DNA from: Mucilaginibacter paludis DSM 18603
GTDB taxonomy: Bacteria; Bacteroidota; Bacteroidia; Sphingobacteriales; Sphingobacteriaceae
Length of the DNA stretch: 64,000 nt
Assembly (NCBI RefSeq): GCF_000166195.2
Contig: NZ_CM001403.1
Span: forward strand, 8,048,877 to 8,112,876
Reading direction: 5' to 3'
The position numbers were made by a program, and so were the translations under genes. Positions within the stretch are counted from its first letter, which is position 1, and every line of letters starts with the position of its first letter. The notes beneath the pieces were generated by a model. It was not told where the DNA came from, did not search any database, and worked only from the letters and a program-made list of their open reading frames with translations. Positions 33,801 through 42,678 of the stretch are shown here, piece after piece.

Positions 33801-35301
33801 GGCATGATGTTTTAATGGTGTTTATATAAGTTGATATCCGTTGTTCAAGGTCAGCTATTTCCGGCCTGGATCGCCGTTCTAAACTCAGGCATTGCATGAT
33901 CAGGTTGGTTAATGCATTGTTTCCGGTCAGGCGCGTTAGTTTGACCCTCGTCATATTCGGATTGCTGTTAATAAACTCAAATGGAGGTGAGCCGGTAACT
34001 AAAAAACACAGTAAGGCACCAAGCGAATAAATATCCTCCTTCGGATGAGCGACTGCATGTGCTATTTGTTCGGGGGCCGCGTAACCAAACGTTCCTAATA
34101 AGAATGGCGGATTAGGTTTTTGCTGAGCTATGGAGTAGGCCAACTCAAAATCAATGATACAAAGTTCCCGATTCTCCAGTACCAGGAAATTACTATCGGT
34201 GATATCCCGGTGGACAAAGCCTCTCTCGTGAATCTGATGAACGATGATTATTGCCTTTAAAAACCAGTCCAGCAGCTGAATCTGGGGCAAAGCTTCGAGC
34301 TCATTCCATGTCTTGCCATTCAGAATACCGCGGGCCACTTTACCTAATGATTCCCCTTCAGCGAAGCTTAAAACGAGGTAAGTGGAATCGCCCTCTTCAA
34401 AATAGTCAAGTATCATCGGTGTCGGAATATCTGGTCCAATAGTTTCCAGCACCTCTTTTTGCCAAAGTAGGCGGTCACGCATGTCGCGGTCAAAATGGTC
34501 ATCCAGTGCAACTGGTTTGCCTTGTTTGATCAAACACCAGTTGAAGGCAAACTTTTTGAGGTTGATCGCCTTAAAGATATCGCCTTTTGCAGAAGCCCTG
34601 AGCAATTGTACAGGTACATAATACTTGCCGAGTATAGGTTTCCTCCTGTTTCTTATCCTGAATTTTTCCTGGATAGCAAATGGTACTTTTTTAATGTTAG
34701 GCAATGATAATTGTATCTGTCCCGGTTCCTTGCCATCAGTTGCTAATTGTACATAAACCAGGTTGCCCAAACGAAGGGCTCCCGGAATAACGGGGCCTTT
34801 ATAGCTTTCAGTCAGGCTGTTTAGTTCTGCAACAAGTTGTTTTGCAGCTTCTTCTGATGGCGGGAAAATCGAAATAACTTTTCCGACTTCATTTTCCCCG
34901 AATGCCCCTGCGTTAAGGCGGTATTGGGTGATTTGATTTTTGACCAGGCAAAACGACAGGTTTTTACTTTTAAGCAGTGGAAGAACCTGTTTTAAAAGAG
35001 CAATGGTATCAAGGGTCTTGCAGGAAAGAAAAATAACCCAGCCTGCCCGGAGTTGATCTTTTCCCACCATTAAGCTTTTTTCATTTTCACGGTATGCGAT
35101 CCGTTCACTTTTTAAGATAGGCGCATAAGTTTCTAAGTGTACGTAGAATGCTTTTTCCATGCCTGATCCATTTTTTACAACGGGCTTTCCTGTAAAATTT
35201 ACAGAGGTAGCCGGACGGATTAATGATGCAGTTGCGACGGTATCACTACCTGAATTGTTTTGTTGTGCAATACTTAGCTGACCTGAGAAGACATTTTTCA
35301 T
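33793..35301 (-). CDS. LanKC-like protein: lyase and kinase domains, no cyclase
   Basis: This encodes 502 residues from the ATG at 35301. The frame extends upstream, but that part runs into the AraC gene; a further ATG at 35160 is also possible. Residues about 50-210 match the N-terminal phospho-Ser/Thr lyase region of class III lanthionine synthetases (AFYVHLETYAPIL, GWVIFLSCK, FPPSEEAAKQL). A protein kinase follows with CLIKQGKP, HRDITDSNFLV and IIDFELAY; DFE in place of DFG is typical of LanKC kinases. The protein ends at the kinase, while LanKC proteins normally run to ~850 residues with a LanC cyclase. It would phosphorylate and dehydrate Ser/Thr but not catalyse ring closure by itself. 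Confidence 0.82.
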   Translation of the reverse strand: MKNVFSGQLSIAQQNNSGSDTVATASLIRPATSVNFTGKPVVKNGSGMEKAFYVHLETYAPILKSERIAYRENEKSLMVGKDQLRAGWVIFLSCKTLDTIALLKQVLPLLKSKNLSFCLVKNQITQYRLNAGAFGENEVGKVISIFPPSEEAAKQLVAELNSLTESYKGPVIPGALRLGNLVYVQLATDGKEPGQIQLSLPNIKKVPFAIQEKFRIRNRRKPILGKYYVPVQLLRASAKGDIFKAINLKKFAFNWCLIKQGKPVALDDHFDRDMRDRLLWQKEVLETIGPDIPTPMILDYFEEGDSTYLVLSFAEGESLGKVARGILNGKTWNELEALPQIQLLDWFLKAIIIVHQIHERGFVHRDITDSNFLVLENRELCIIDFELAYSIAQQKPNPPFLLGTFGYAAPEQIAHAVAHPKEDIYSLGALLCFLVTGSPPFEFINSNPNMTRVKLTRLTGNNALTNLIMQCLSLERRSRPEIADLEQRISTYINTIKTSCHA

Positions 35302-35495
35302 GATAATTTGAATTAAGCCCAATTGAAAACCGACGTAGCACCTTAAATCCTTATTCCTGTTAATTAATGACATAAAGCTCGGTAAAAAACAAAGTGGGTA
35401 GTGAGAAGAAAAAGGACACGATATTGGGGAATTGGCATGTATTTTTGGCCCTTTTCTTCCGCTTTTGGCCAAATCCGTGAAAATAGCCTGAAGAC

Positions 35496-36452
35496 TTAAT
35501 AACATTGCGAGGGGGAAATGCCGAATTTTTCTTTAAACTGGCCACGAAAGCTCCGTAAATCTTTGTAACCTACTGCTTTGTAAACCTGATTTACAGGCAG
35601 TTTTTGTTCACTTAATAGTCGCTTTGCTGCTTCTAATCGGGTATCAATCAGATAAGCATATGGACCTATCCTGAATGTTGCTTTAAATAACCGAGTTAAG
35701 CTTCTTTTAGAAATCTTAAACTCTCTTGCGATGCTGTCATTAGAAAGCTTACTATCCCTGTAATTCCTATCTAAATAATATTTGACACGGTACGCCGGTT
35801 GGCTTTGCATTAGGCTCACCATTCGATGATATTCCAACAGCAGGGCTTTGCCTTTTTCAAGCAATTTAATTTCTATGTCTTCACCGGCTTGGGGTCGATA
35901 AGTCAGTAAACTCAGCATCAGCTGGAAGATTCTCCCCGTTAAAGGGCATTCGGGCATGTGCCCATATCTGTCAAACCCCTTTTTCATATTGTTTAGTAAT
36001 TCCAGTAGTTCAGGATATTCGTCGGGGTGACTATGAATGAGTTCGGTGTTCGGGATCATGAAAAACACACGATGTATACCGGGGCCAAGGGCATAGCGGT
36101 ATCTGGCCACCTGGTTGAAAGTGCCATAGCATATATCTCCTATAGCTTCATATATAGGTTTTCCTTCTATCGTATAAAATTTGATAGCGCCCTGTAACAT
36201 ACAGAACAGGAACACGCTGGGAAAGTTCAATTCATATTCGGCTTTCAGATCACGGTCTAAGTTAAATTCCAGTACCTCTATATTGAAAAGTAAATGGGTA
36301 TAGTGCTGGATGAGCATTCCTCCTTCCGGCAATTGGCACAAGGAGGCCCTGGCATAACTGACCGGTAAGCGGCAACCTTTTGGCAGGTTCCCGGTAACGT
36401 CTTTAGCCGAAAGCATTCCGTTAGGAAAAATGTATTTGACCAATGTTTCCAT
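35496..36452 (-). CDS. AraC-family transcriptional regulator
   Basis: A 318-residue protein. The C-terminal ~100 residues hold two HTH motifs (NDSIAREFKISKRSLTRLF and VNQVYKAVGYKDLRSF with FKEKFGISPS). The N-terminal half is a cupin-like sensing domain without a known ligand. It reads in the same direction as the LanKC-like/MauE/DUF6520-like genes 194 bases downstream, so it may control them. A 430-base AT-rich gap with divergent orientation separates it from the oxoamine synthase at 36888. Confidence 0.9.
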   Translation of the reverse strand: METLVKYIFPNGMLSAKDVTGNLPKGCRLPVSYARASLCQLPEGGMLIQHYTHLLFNIEVLEFNLDRDLKAEYELNFPSVFLFCMLQGAIKFYTIEGKPIYEAIGDICYGTFNQVARYRYALGPGIHRVFFMIPNTELIHSHPDEYPELLELLNNMKKGFDRYGHMPECPLTGRIFQLMLSLLTYRPQAGEDIEIKLLEKGKALLLEYHRMVSLMQSQPAYRVKYYLDRNYRDSKLSNDSIAREFKISKRSLTRLFKATFRIGPYAYLIDTRLEAAKRLLSEQKLPVNQVYKAVGYKDLRSFRGQFKEKFGISPSQCY

Positions 36453-36623
36453 CTTCCAACCTTTTGTGCCATCGCAATCGCCTTTTGATCAGATTTTACA
36501 ACGAATCGCTCTAAATCTGACGTCCAAAAAGTAATTTTTTCTTCCATTTAGAAAAATATTTTTCCAGAATATTAAAAAATTAATGGCGGGAAAGGTGCAA
36601 ATGAAACATTTTGAAAAATGGTG

Positions 36624-36666
36624 GTCAAGTGTCTTTTTCGGGGAAAATTAAGGCACCCAACAAAAA
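36624..36666 (+). repeat. Left inverted repeat of the 36.6-40.5 kb unit
   Basis: It starts GTCAAGTGTCTTTT and ends with CCCAACAAAAA. The reverse complement matches 40434-40476 over 43 bases with a cluster of differences in the middle. Confidence 0.8.
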
Positions 36667-36781
36667 ATGGGGGATTTTTTATCAATAATTTAATAAAAGA
36701 AGTAAATTTTTGTTCACGGTTGCTATTTTTTCATTTTTGGACACATTATTTATCGTTGGATAATTAACCTACAAAATTTAC

Positions 36782-36796
36782 TTAACGAATAGTTAA
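36782..36796. promoter_or_regulatory. Possible operator TTAAC-N5-GTTAA
   Basis: A perfect 5-base inverted repeat with 5-base spacer lies about 90 bases before the oxoamine synthase start, inside the AT-rich leader. It is a candidate site for the TetR regulator encoded downstream. Short inverted repeats are common in AT-rich DNA, so the call is weak. Confidence 0.25.
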
Positions 36797-36805
36797 AAAA
36801 ATATA

Positions 36806-36840
36806 AAAAAGCGGGCAAAAGTGACCGCTTTTTAATTTTT
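36806..36840 (+). terminator. Terminator-like hairpin in the synthase leader
   Basis: AAAAAGCGG and CCGCTTTTT pair, followed by AATTTTTT. It is only about 50 bases before the ATG of the synthase, so it would act as an attenuator or block transcription entering from upstream. Confidence 0.65.
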
Positions 36841-36887
36841 TGCATTTTAAATTTAAGCGTAAGCACTAACAAACTTACCGCTACGCT

Positions 36888-38174
36888 ATGAAAAACGACT
36901 TTGAGAGGGCCAGTTTCAAGGATTTTGAAAACATGGAAGGCTACAATATGTACGCCAGGGCCGAAGTATTTAATAACTATCTGAACTTTCTGGATAGTCG
37001 CGGACACCTTAATTACCGGATGGTGTGCACCTCCGGTTGCGGGCCGGAGATAAATGTACTGCTTCCAGGCAAAACCAGGCCTGAGCCACTGGTCGGGTTC
37101 GTATCCAACGATTACCTGGGTTTTACACAGCATCCCAAAGTGAAACAGGCGGCCATCGATGCGGTGCTTGAGTATGGGACAGGTTCAGGCGCTTCTCCCG
37201 CTATCGGCGGGCATTTTCTTTTTCACCAGCAACTGGAGGGGGATATCGCCGGATTCTTCCAAAGAGATAAGGACAGCGCCATTTTATATACGACCGGTTA
37301 TACTTCCAACAGCGCAACGATCCAATGCCTGATGAAAAAGGAAGACCTTGCAATCTATGACATGGGCGTACACGCCAGCGTCCAAGAGGGCGGGCAGCTC
37401 ACCAATGTTAAAACGTTCCCGCATAACGACCTGGACAAGCTGGAAAATGTATTAAAGAACGCGCAGCAAGCTTACCGGAACAAAATGGTCGTCATCGACG
37501 GTGTATACTCGCAGGATGGCGATATGGCCCCACTGGACAAAATACTGGCGCTCACGAAAAAGTATGGGGCATATTTAGTCGTAGATGATGCGCATGGTAT
37601 CGGCGTAATCGGTAAAACAGGTCGTGGCGTACTGGAGCTTTATGGCCTGCTTGATGAAGTAGACCTGATCACAGGCACCTTCAGTAAGACTTTCGCCAGT
37701 ATAGGCGGCTATGTCATCGGCAGGCCGGAACTGATCCGTCTTTTAAAATTCCAGTCCCGGCAGCACCTGTTTTCAGCAGCAGGAACACCTGCCGATATTG
37801 CGGCGGTCATCCAATCGGTCAGGCTTTTGGATGAAGAGCCGCATTGGATGGCTAAGCTTTGGGGAAATATCCGCTACTTCCGGCAAGGGCTGACCAGCCT
37901 GGGCATGAATATCGGCACCACGGAATCCGCTATTATTCCAGTCAAGATCGGCGACCCGGCAAAAACCGGCGAAGCAGGACGTTTATTACTGGAACAAGGC
38001 ATTTATACTAACCCCATTATTTACCCTGCGGTATCACGGAAAGACGCCAGGATCAGGATGAGCCTGATGGCGACCCATACCGAAGAGCAACTTGACAAAG
38101 CCCTGAATGCCTTTGCCTGGGTGGATTCAAGGATCGGTATAGCACATCAAAGAGCAAATATTAATGAGCAGTAA
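36888..38174 (+). CDS. Alpha-oxoamine synthase, third paralogue (TetR-paired)
   Basis: A 428-residue PLP enzyme closely related to the one at 12383: the shared N-terminal RASFKDFE/GHLNYR/SGCGPE module, SNDYLGF near residue 73, GTGSGASPAIGG, DDAHG near 233-237 and GTFSKTFASIGG with the PLP lysine near 267. All catalytic motifs are intact. It is followed 11 bases later by a TetR gene, then RteC-like and alpha-CTD-like genes, all within inverted repeats. An antisense frame over the 5' end is a shadow. As with its paralogue, the product should be an alpha-amino ketone of unknown chain. Confidence 0.88.
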   Translation: MKNDFERASFKDFENMEGYNMYARAEVFNNYLNFLDSRGHLNYRMVCTSGCGPEINVLLPGKTRPEPLVGFVSNDYLGFTQHPKVKQAAIDAVLEYGTGSGASPAIGGHFLFHQQLEGDIAGFFQRDKDSAILYTTGYTSNSATIQCLMKKEDLAIYDMGVHASVQEGGQLTNVKTFPHNDLDKLENVLKNAQQAYRNKMVVIDGVYSQDGDMAPLDKILALTKKYGAYLVVDDAHGIGVIGKTGRGVLELYGLLDEVDLITGTFSKTFASIGGYVIGRPELIRLLKFQSRQHLFSAAGTPADIAAVIQSVRLLDEEPHWMAKLWGNIRYFRQGLTSLGMNIGTTESAIIPVKIGDPAKTGEAGRLLLEQGIYTNPIIYPAVSRKDARIRMSLMATHTEEQLDKALNAFAWVDSRIGIAHQRANINEQ

Positions 38175-38185
38175 AGAAAACCGTT

Positions 38186-38851
38186 ATGAAAACCGGATAT
38201 AAGAAAGTTTCAGGAAGAACCAATAACAGGCCACTGACCGAACGTAAGCTGATTGACGCGGTTGGTGCCGTAATAAGGAAAATGGGGTACAAGGGTTTAT
38301 CAGCCCGGAATATTGCAAGGGAGGCGGATGTAACGACCAGCCTGATCTTTAAATACTTCGACACTTTGGATCAACTGATCGAGATATACATCAGGGAAAA
38401 AGATTATTGGATGTCCTCCAAAACAAAAATGTCGGATATGCTTGAGAAGATCCGAAAAAAAACAGGATTGATCGAAATGCTGGTTTTTGCCTTGGAAAAA
38501 CAATTTGACTATTTCTACCAGGAGGAGGAAATGCAGCAGCTCATCCTTTGGGAGATCACGGAAAAATGTTCCCTTATGGATGACATCGGTTCGGGAAGGG
38601 AAAACCTTGCCGATGATTTCTTTAAACAAACCGATCCCTATTTTGAAGGATCTGAGGTAAATTTTAAGGCGGTAGCGGCTTTGCTGGTATCAGGCATTTA
38701 TTACCTCGTATTGCATGCCCGGTCCAATAAGAGCACACAATGCGGGATAGATATTCATTCGGAAGCCGATCGTGCAGAAATTATCCGGACGGTCCGGCAA
38801 ATCCTGAAATGGACATTTGACGCGGCGAAAACAAAGCGGCAAACCGGTTAA
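38186..38851 (+). CDS. TetR/AcrR-family regulator, paralogue of the one at 13769
   Basis: A 221-residue protein. The HTH spans about 18-62 (KLIDAVGAVIRKMGYKGLSA, NIAREADVT, IFKYFDTLDQL). The C-terminal domain shares YYLVLHARS and a KDYW motif with the regulator at 13769, showing common origin. It is placed in the same position after an oxoamine synthase (11-base gap), so synthase and regulator travel together. Likely role: repressing its own operon until it binds a product or precursor. Ligand unknown. Confidence 0.88.
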   Translation: MKTGYKKVSGRTNNRPLTERKLIDAVGAVIRKMGYKGLSARNIAREADVTTSLIFKYFDTLDQLIEIYIREKDYWMSSKTKMSDMLEKIRKKTGLIEMLVFALEKQFDYFYQEEEMQQLILWEITEKCSLMDDIGSGRENLADDFFKQTDPYFEGSEVNFKAVAALLVSGIYYLVLHARSNKSTQCGIDIHSEADRAEIIRTVRQILKWTFDAAKTKRQTG

Positions 38852-38875
38852 GCATCAAACCTAAATTATAAACCT

Positions 38876-40057
38876 ATGAAAACAATAGCAGCGATGGAGC
38901 ACCTGGTGCAGGAGCTTCTTTTAACAGTACCCGAACACGACGATCCGGAATGGGCAAACCAGGTCCGGGAATTGATCATGAAGGAACGGGACCGGGCCAT
39001 ACAGGTCACACGGGAAACCATTTACCACTTAGGCGGCGATCCGGGCCGTAAATCGGAGCATATCGAATACCTGCAAACCGAAATAAGCGAAGTTTCGGAC
39101 AGGTATTTTAACCTGCTGCAAAATACGGTCGGAAATAAGCCTGAGTACCTGCTGATCAATTGCCTGCTTTACGCGTTAAATCATATATACCGGTACCTGA
39201 AGGAGATATATGCCTCTGCCTTTAACGGTCAGCTTAAAGTACCGCTGGCATTGAAACGAGCCTGTGCAGCTGACAACCAAAAAATGATTACCAGGATCAT
39301 TCGGGCGCTCACAGCCAGCGGCGAGGATAAAGCCCTGGTTAAACTCATCGGCGAGTACCTTTGTGTGCTGGCCAGGCCACTCTACCGGCCTGTCGAAAGC
39401 AGCATTGAGCTGGATTACCAAACCGGATTCGTCAAGGCTCTTTATCACCTGGTGAACAATCATACCGGCGCGGAATTACGAAAACGGCTTTTCCTGGAAA
39501 TGATCCGTCTGAATTTTAATTATTTCCCGTTGATCTGCTACTACACTAAAACCATGCAAACGGATGATGATCAGGTCGGATTTTACCAGGACGAATTGGT
39601 CAAGGTTGCCGAAAAGATCCGTGACCTGCGGTCCATTCCGGTGGAAAGGCGTTATAGTTATGAACAGGGAACACCTTCACTAAGCGAGATCCTGTCTAAA
39701 GCACTGGAGGAAGAGGAAGCCGTGCTGAGGAAACGATTACAGATACAATCCAGGATTACCTACAAAAAATGGACAAACATGCTGTTCAGCCCATTCCATC
39801 TCCGGGTATCAGCGACAATGGAGCAGGTAGTCTATCTTTTTAGGGTGCTGATTGAGATCGGCTTTTTTACTGGCATGAAAAAAGTCACTTATTTTGATTA
39901 TATCGCCAAACATATCGAAACGGATTATCAGCAAAGCTTCTCAACAGGGTATATCAAGAACAAGTATAACAATCCTAAACAGCTGACATCTGATAAAGTA
40001 AAATCCTATTTTTTGCAAGCTGTTCAATGGATCAATGATCATCCCCCGGCGGATTAG
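38876..40057 (+). CDS. RteC-domain protein
   Basis: A 393-residue protein in the RteC family, known from excision control of Bacteroides conjugative transposons (CTnDOT). The C-terminal region with YFDYIAKHIETDY and IKNKYNNPKQL fits the winged-helix RteC domain. The rest is helical and charged. It lies 24 bases after the TetR gene on the same strand and is the third gene of the inverted-repeat unit. Its presence is the main sign that this unit descends from a conjugative element. Start ATG at 38876. Confidence 0.8.
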   Translation: MKTIAAMEHLVQELLLTVPEHDDPEWANQVRELIMKERDRAIQVTRETIYHLGGDPGRKSEHIEYLQTEISEVSDRYFNLLQNTVGNKPEYLLINCLLYALNHIYRYLKEIYASAFNGQLKVPLALKRACAADNQKMITRIIRALTASGEDKALVKLIGEYLCVLARPLYRPVESSIELDYQTGFVKALYHLVNNHTGAELRKRLFLEMIRLNFNYFPLICYYTKTMQTDDDQVGFYQDELVKVAEKIRDLRSIPVERRYSYEQGTPSLSEILSKALEEEEAVLRKRLQIQSRITYKKWTNMLFSPFHLRVSATMEQVVYLFRVLIEIGFFTGMKKVTYFDYIAKHIETDYQQSFSTGYIKNKYNNPKQLTSDKVKSYFLQAVQWINDHPPAD

Positions 40058-40295
40058 GACGGGCCTGTAATAAATGAATCAGTGCCCGGCTTTCAAGGAA
40101 ATCGGTCAGTTCGGTTAGCCACCGGAACGTAAAGCCTTTCTTCTCCATGAGCTTTCCCCAACCCAGGTCCACGATTTCTTGCAAGGTATTAAAGTCCATT
40201 GCACTACAACCTTTTCTTAGTTTTTCAGAAACAGGGAGATCGCAGATTTTTGTGTGGAGCAAAAGCAGCTCTTCTTTTTTTAATTCAGTTTCCAT
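40032..40295 (-). CDS. Small RNA-polymerase-alpha-CTD-like (helix-hairpin-helix) protein
   Basis: An 87-residue protein. The core (DLPVSEKLRKGCSAMDFNTL, then a helical tail around FTFRWLTEL) resembles the C-terminal domain of the RNA polymerase alpha subunit, a pattern common in small genes of Bacteroidota mobile elements. It is convergent with the RteC-like gene and overlaps its 3' end by 26 bases. It might bind DNA or contact polymerase; no direct evidence. Confidence 0.65.
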   Translation of the reverse strand: METELKKEELLLLHTKICDLPVSEKLRKGCSAMDFNTLQEIVDLGWGKLMEKKGFTFRWLTELTDFLESRALIHLLQARPNPPGDDH

Positions 40296-40433
40296 GAAAG
40301 TAAAAAATAATCAATGAAGTAGGGATAACCGCTATACTCCTTCAAATATAAGCTAAACCCGGCAAGGGCTGCAAATAGATTTTTCCGTTTTTTTCGCATA
40401 AATACCGCCTGATTTCTGCTGTTTTTAGTAAAA

Positions 40434-40476
40434 TTTTTGTTGGGTGCCTCAATTTTCTATGGAAAAGACACTTGAC
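40434..40476 (-). repeat. Right inverted repeat of the 36.6-40.5 kb unit
   Basis: It reads TTTTTGTTGGGTGCCT at the inner side and AAAAGACACTTGAC at the outer end, the reverse complement of the left repeat with about six differences. The remaining parts of 40.30-40.64 kb hold no gene that I can see. Confidence 0.8.
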
Positions 40477-40637
40477 AGCAAGGGTTTTCGATGCCAACCT
40501 TTGCAATTAATTAAAAGTTAATCTTCTTAAGTTCCTATATATTTTTGAAAGAATGTTCACCAGTAAGAATATTTTCATTTCGGAAAGAAAGGAACCACTT
40601 GGGTTAGCTTATCTCATAACCAATATATTTTTTTGCT

Positions 40638-41049
40638 ATGAAAGACACATCATCTAAGCCGCTGACATGGGTTCCACAATCACTATCAGTTGAGGAGTTA
40701 TTGAACCGCAATTTAACAATTGCGGATTTTGAAAGAAATCAAGATCAATATATCGAACAAATAGTGATGTATTCCGCGGTTAGGCCATGGGCATCGCTGA
40801 CATTTTGGGCTTTGGTTGAAAGCAGTCTCTTTGTTGAGGTTTTATCACCAGCACCTGGAGTATTAGGATTACTTTTATCTTATTTGGAAATCTATACAAA
40901 GTGTCCGTGGGGAATACGTCCACCTTTTGCAACTTGCCAGCCAGGGAAACGGAAAACTCATTTTTGAAGAAATGTGCCGCTCTTACCGTCTGAGCAACCG
41001 GAAAACAGAAATTGTTTTATCGGTCAATGACAGATTATCTTACAAATAA
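40638..41049 (+). pseudogene. Frameshifted remnant of an unknown protein
   Basis: An ATG-started frame gives 109 residues whose last ~25 look unnatural (rich in Pro, Cys and Arg). Switching frame near 40890 gives a better, helical continuation (VHLLQLASQGNGKLIFEEMC and onward) to a TAA at 41047. This suggests one gene of roughly 135 residues broken by an indel. No family recognised. The gap to the next gene (41.05-41.27 kb) shows nothing else. Confidence 0.45.
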
Positions 41050-41273
41050 GTATCCGACAGGATGTTCATCGCCGAAAAACTGTTGAGAATCCTGTTCAGA
41101 GCTTTATGAAAAGACCAGCTTGAAGAACAAGGCTACAATAACACAAGTAATTTCATACATAAAGATATGTAGAGGTTTTACCTATTATCAAAAATGAGAG
41201 AAATCACTTATTGTAACCACTTTATGCCACTTTAAATTTTGTGTAATTAGGTTTATCGAAAAGTGAATTGCGT

Positions 41274-42401
41274 ATGATTGATAAATTGATGGAACTGTTC
41301 ACGCTATGGGAAATGATTGATAAGCTCGATGAAGTGCAGGTTCGAAGGAGTGATTTATTCGCACGTTGGGAACAACTCTGCTGGAGTATGCAGATTGAAT
41401 TAATTTTGGCGGGTGATGAAAAAAAGTCCTACTTAAATGCTTTAGCTGCGTTGAGTGATAGAATATACGTGAGGTATAGAAAACCGCGAAAACGCGATTA
41501 TCTGCGAGTACTTCTGGAAAAGTTGGGCACCTTGATAGAGGAACGGGACAAACCGGACAGGTACAGTCGAAGTATATTAAAGATAACAATTTCTGATCAT
41601 GTGAATAAGCTGATTGGAGAAATGGCAAAATTCAACATCCAGGAGGGGTTATCAAACATATTGAAATCTGTATTAAAAGATATTTCGTCAAATATCGAAC
41701 CATCCACCCATTTAGTAGACTACCTCAAATCATTTAGCAATTGGCTTAAACAAAGGAAAGAGTTAACATCGGATTGTCTTATTGATCAACTCATATCGAC
41801 TAATTTTAATCATCCTGCTTTTTTGGAATACATGCTTAATCTATACGAATCAGCCCAGAATGATAACGATGATGTTGAAAGACTAAAGCATTTTCAACTA
41901 ACCTTAATAAAAAAACAGTTGCATTTAGATTTGCTTAAACTGCGGTCATCTATGGTGATGTTTAAAGAAAACGAGGCAGTCGCCGATATACTAAAAGAGT
42001 TCCTTGCCACTGAAATAAAATGGGTGGGCTTGCGATTAAATAAACGATGGCGGGAAAACGCCGTCCTTGATACGTCTAACAGTCAAGTGAAAGGTTTCGC
42101 TAATGAGCCATTTGCGAATAAAATTCTTGCCAAGTGGCCCTCGGACAAGTCAGATTTGGTCGAGCTTGTTTACGCTTTATATGTTTATATGCGCACGAGG
42201 GGTAGTCAGGTTACGATTGCGGCCCTGGTAAAGTGGTGTGAAGACGCATTTGGGGTAAGCCTCGCAAGATATTCACATCGCTTCGCTGAAATAAAAATGC
42301 GTAAATCTACGCGGCCATCAAAATTCTTAGATATCATGGTTAGTGAATTTTTGAACTATGTAGAAGATGGTAATGCCTTTCTACCAATTACGAATAGTTA
42401 A
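41274..42401 (+). CDS. RteC-domain protein, second copy
   Basis: This encodes 375 residues from the ATG at 41274 (a TTG at 41268 is less likely). The C-terminal ~90 residues carry the RteC signature: a helical LVELVYALYVYMRTRG segment, a winged-helix region and YSHRFAEIKMRKSTRPSKFL. The N-terminal part is helical and charged. It is clearly related in type to the gene at 38876 but far diverged. It stands alone and ends at a perfect hairpin at 42419. A regulator of mobile-element excision by family; its present target is unknown. Confidence 0.75.
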   Translation: MIDKLMELFTLWEMIDKLDEVQVRRSDLFARWEQLCWSMQIELILAGDEKKSYLNALAALSDRIYVRYRKPRKRDYLRVLLEKLGTLIEERDKPDRYSRSILKITISDHVNKLIGEMAKFNIQEGLSNILKSVLKDISSNIEPSTHLVDYLKSFSNWLKQRKELTSDCLIDQLISTNFNHPAFLEYMLNLYESAQNDNDDVERLKHFQLTLIKKQLHLDLLKLRSSMVMFKENEAVADILKEFLATEIKWVGLRLNKRWRENAVLDTSNSQVKGFANEPFANKILAKWPSDKSDLVELVYALYVYMRTRGSQVTIAALVKWCEDAFGVSLARYSHRFAEIKMRKSTRPSKFLDIMVSEFLNYVEDGNAFLPITNS

Positions 42402-42418
42402 TTTAACGTGATTACATC

Positions 42419-42439
42419 ATATTGGCATTTCGCCAATAT
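42419..42439 (+). terminator. Hairpin after the second RteC-like gene
   Basis: ATATTGGC and GCCAATAT form a perfect 8-base stem with a 5-base loop 17 bases after the stop codon. The T run is weak. Between 42.44 and 42.68 kb I see no gene. Confidence 0.5.
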
Positions 42440-42678
42440 TCAAATATTTGAGTAAGCATCAATTATACATTTCCATTGTCAGTTGCTTAAATTGATGCCC
42501 ACGAAATTTTATAAAACAATTGATAAAAATAAAATTATTGCAGCAAAGGATGCAAATCTATGCCCATTCGGGGCGATATGGAAACATTGGGGATTGTCAG
42601 AATTTGAACCTCGTATTGATCCTGTTTCAAATTAGAAGATGAGCCCGTTTTGATGCTGTTTTCAACGGACCACATCCG

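Larger units (their letters stand above)
36624..40476. mobile_element. Inverted-repeat-bounded unit carrying synthase, TetR, RteC-like and alpha-CTD-like genes
   Basis: Two ~43-base inverted repeats lie at 36624-36666 and 40434-40476. They share GTCAAGTGTCTTTT at the outer ends and GGGTGCCT plus TTTTTGTTGGG inside, with about six mismatches. Exactly four genes lie between them and none is a transposase or recombinase. The geometry is that of a non-autonomous transposable unit, but I see no target-site duplication, so movement is not proven. Confidence 0.5.

Noticed and set aside
36624..40476. Inverted repeats as a shared terminator pair
   Set aside because: The repeats are 3.8 kb apart, 43 bp long and not self-complementary hairpins, so a terminator explanation does not account for them.
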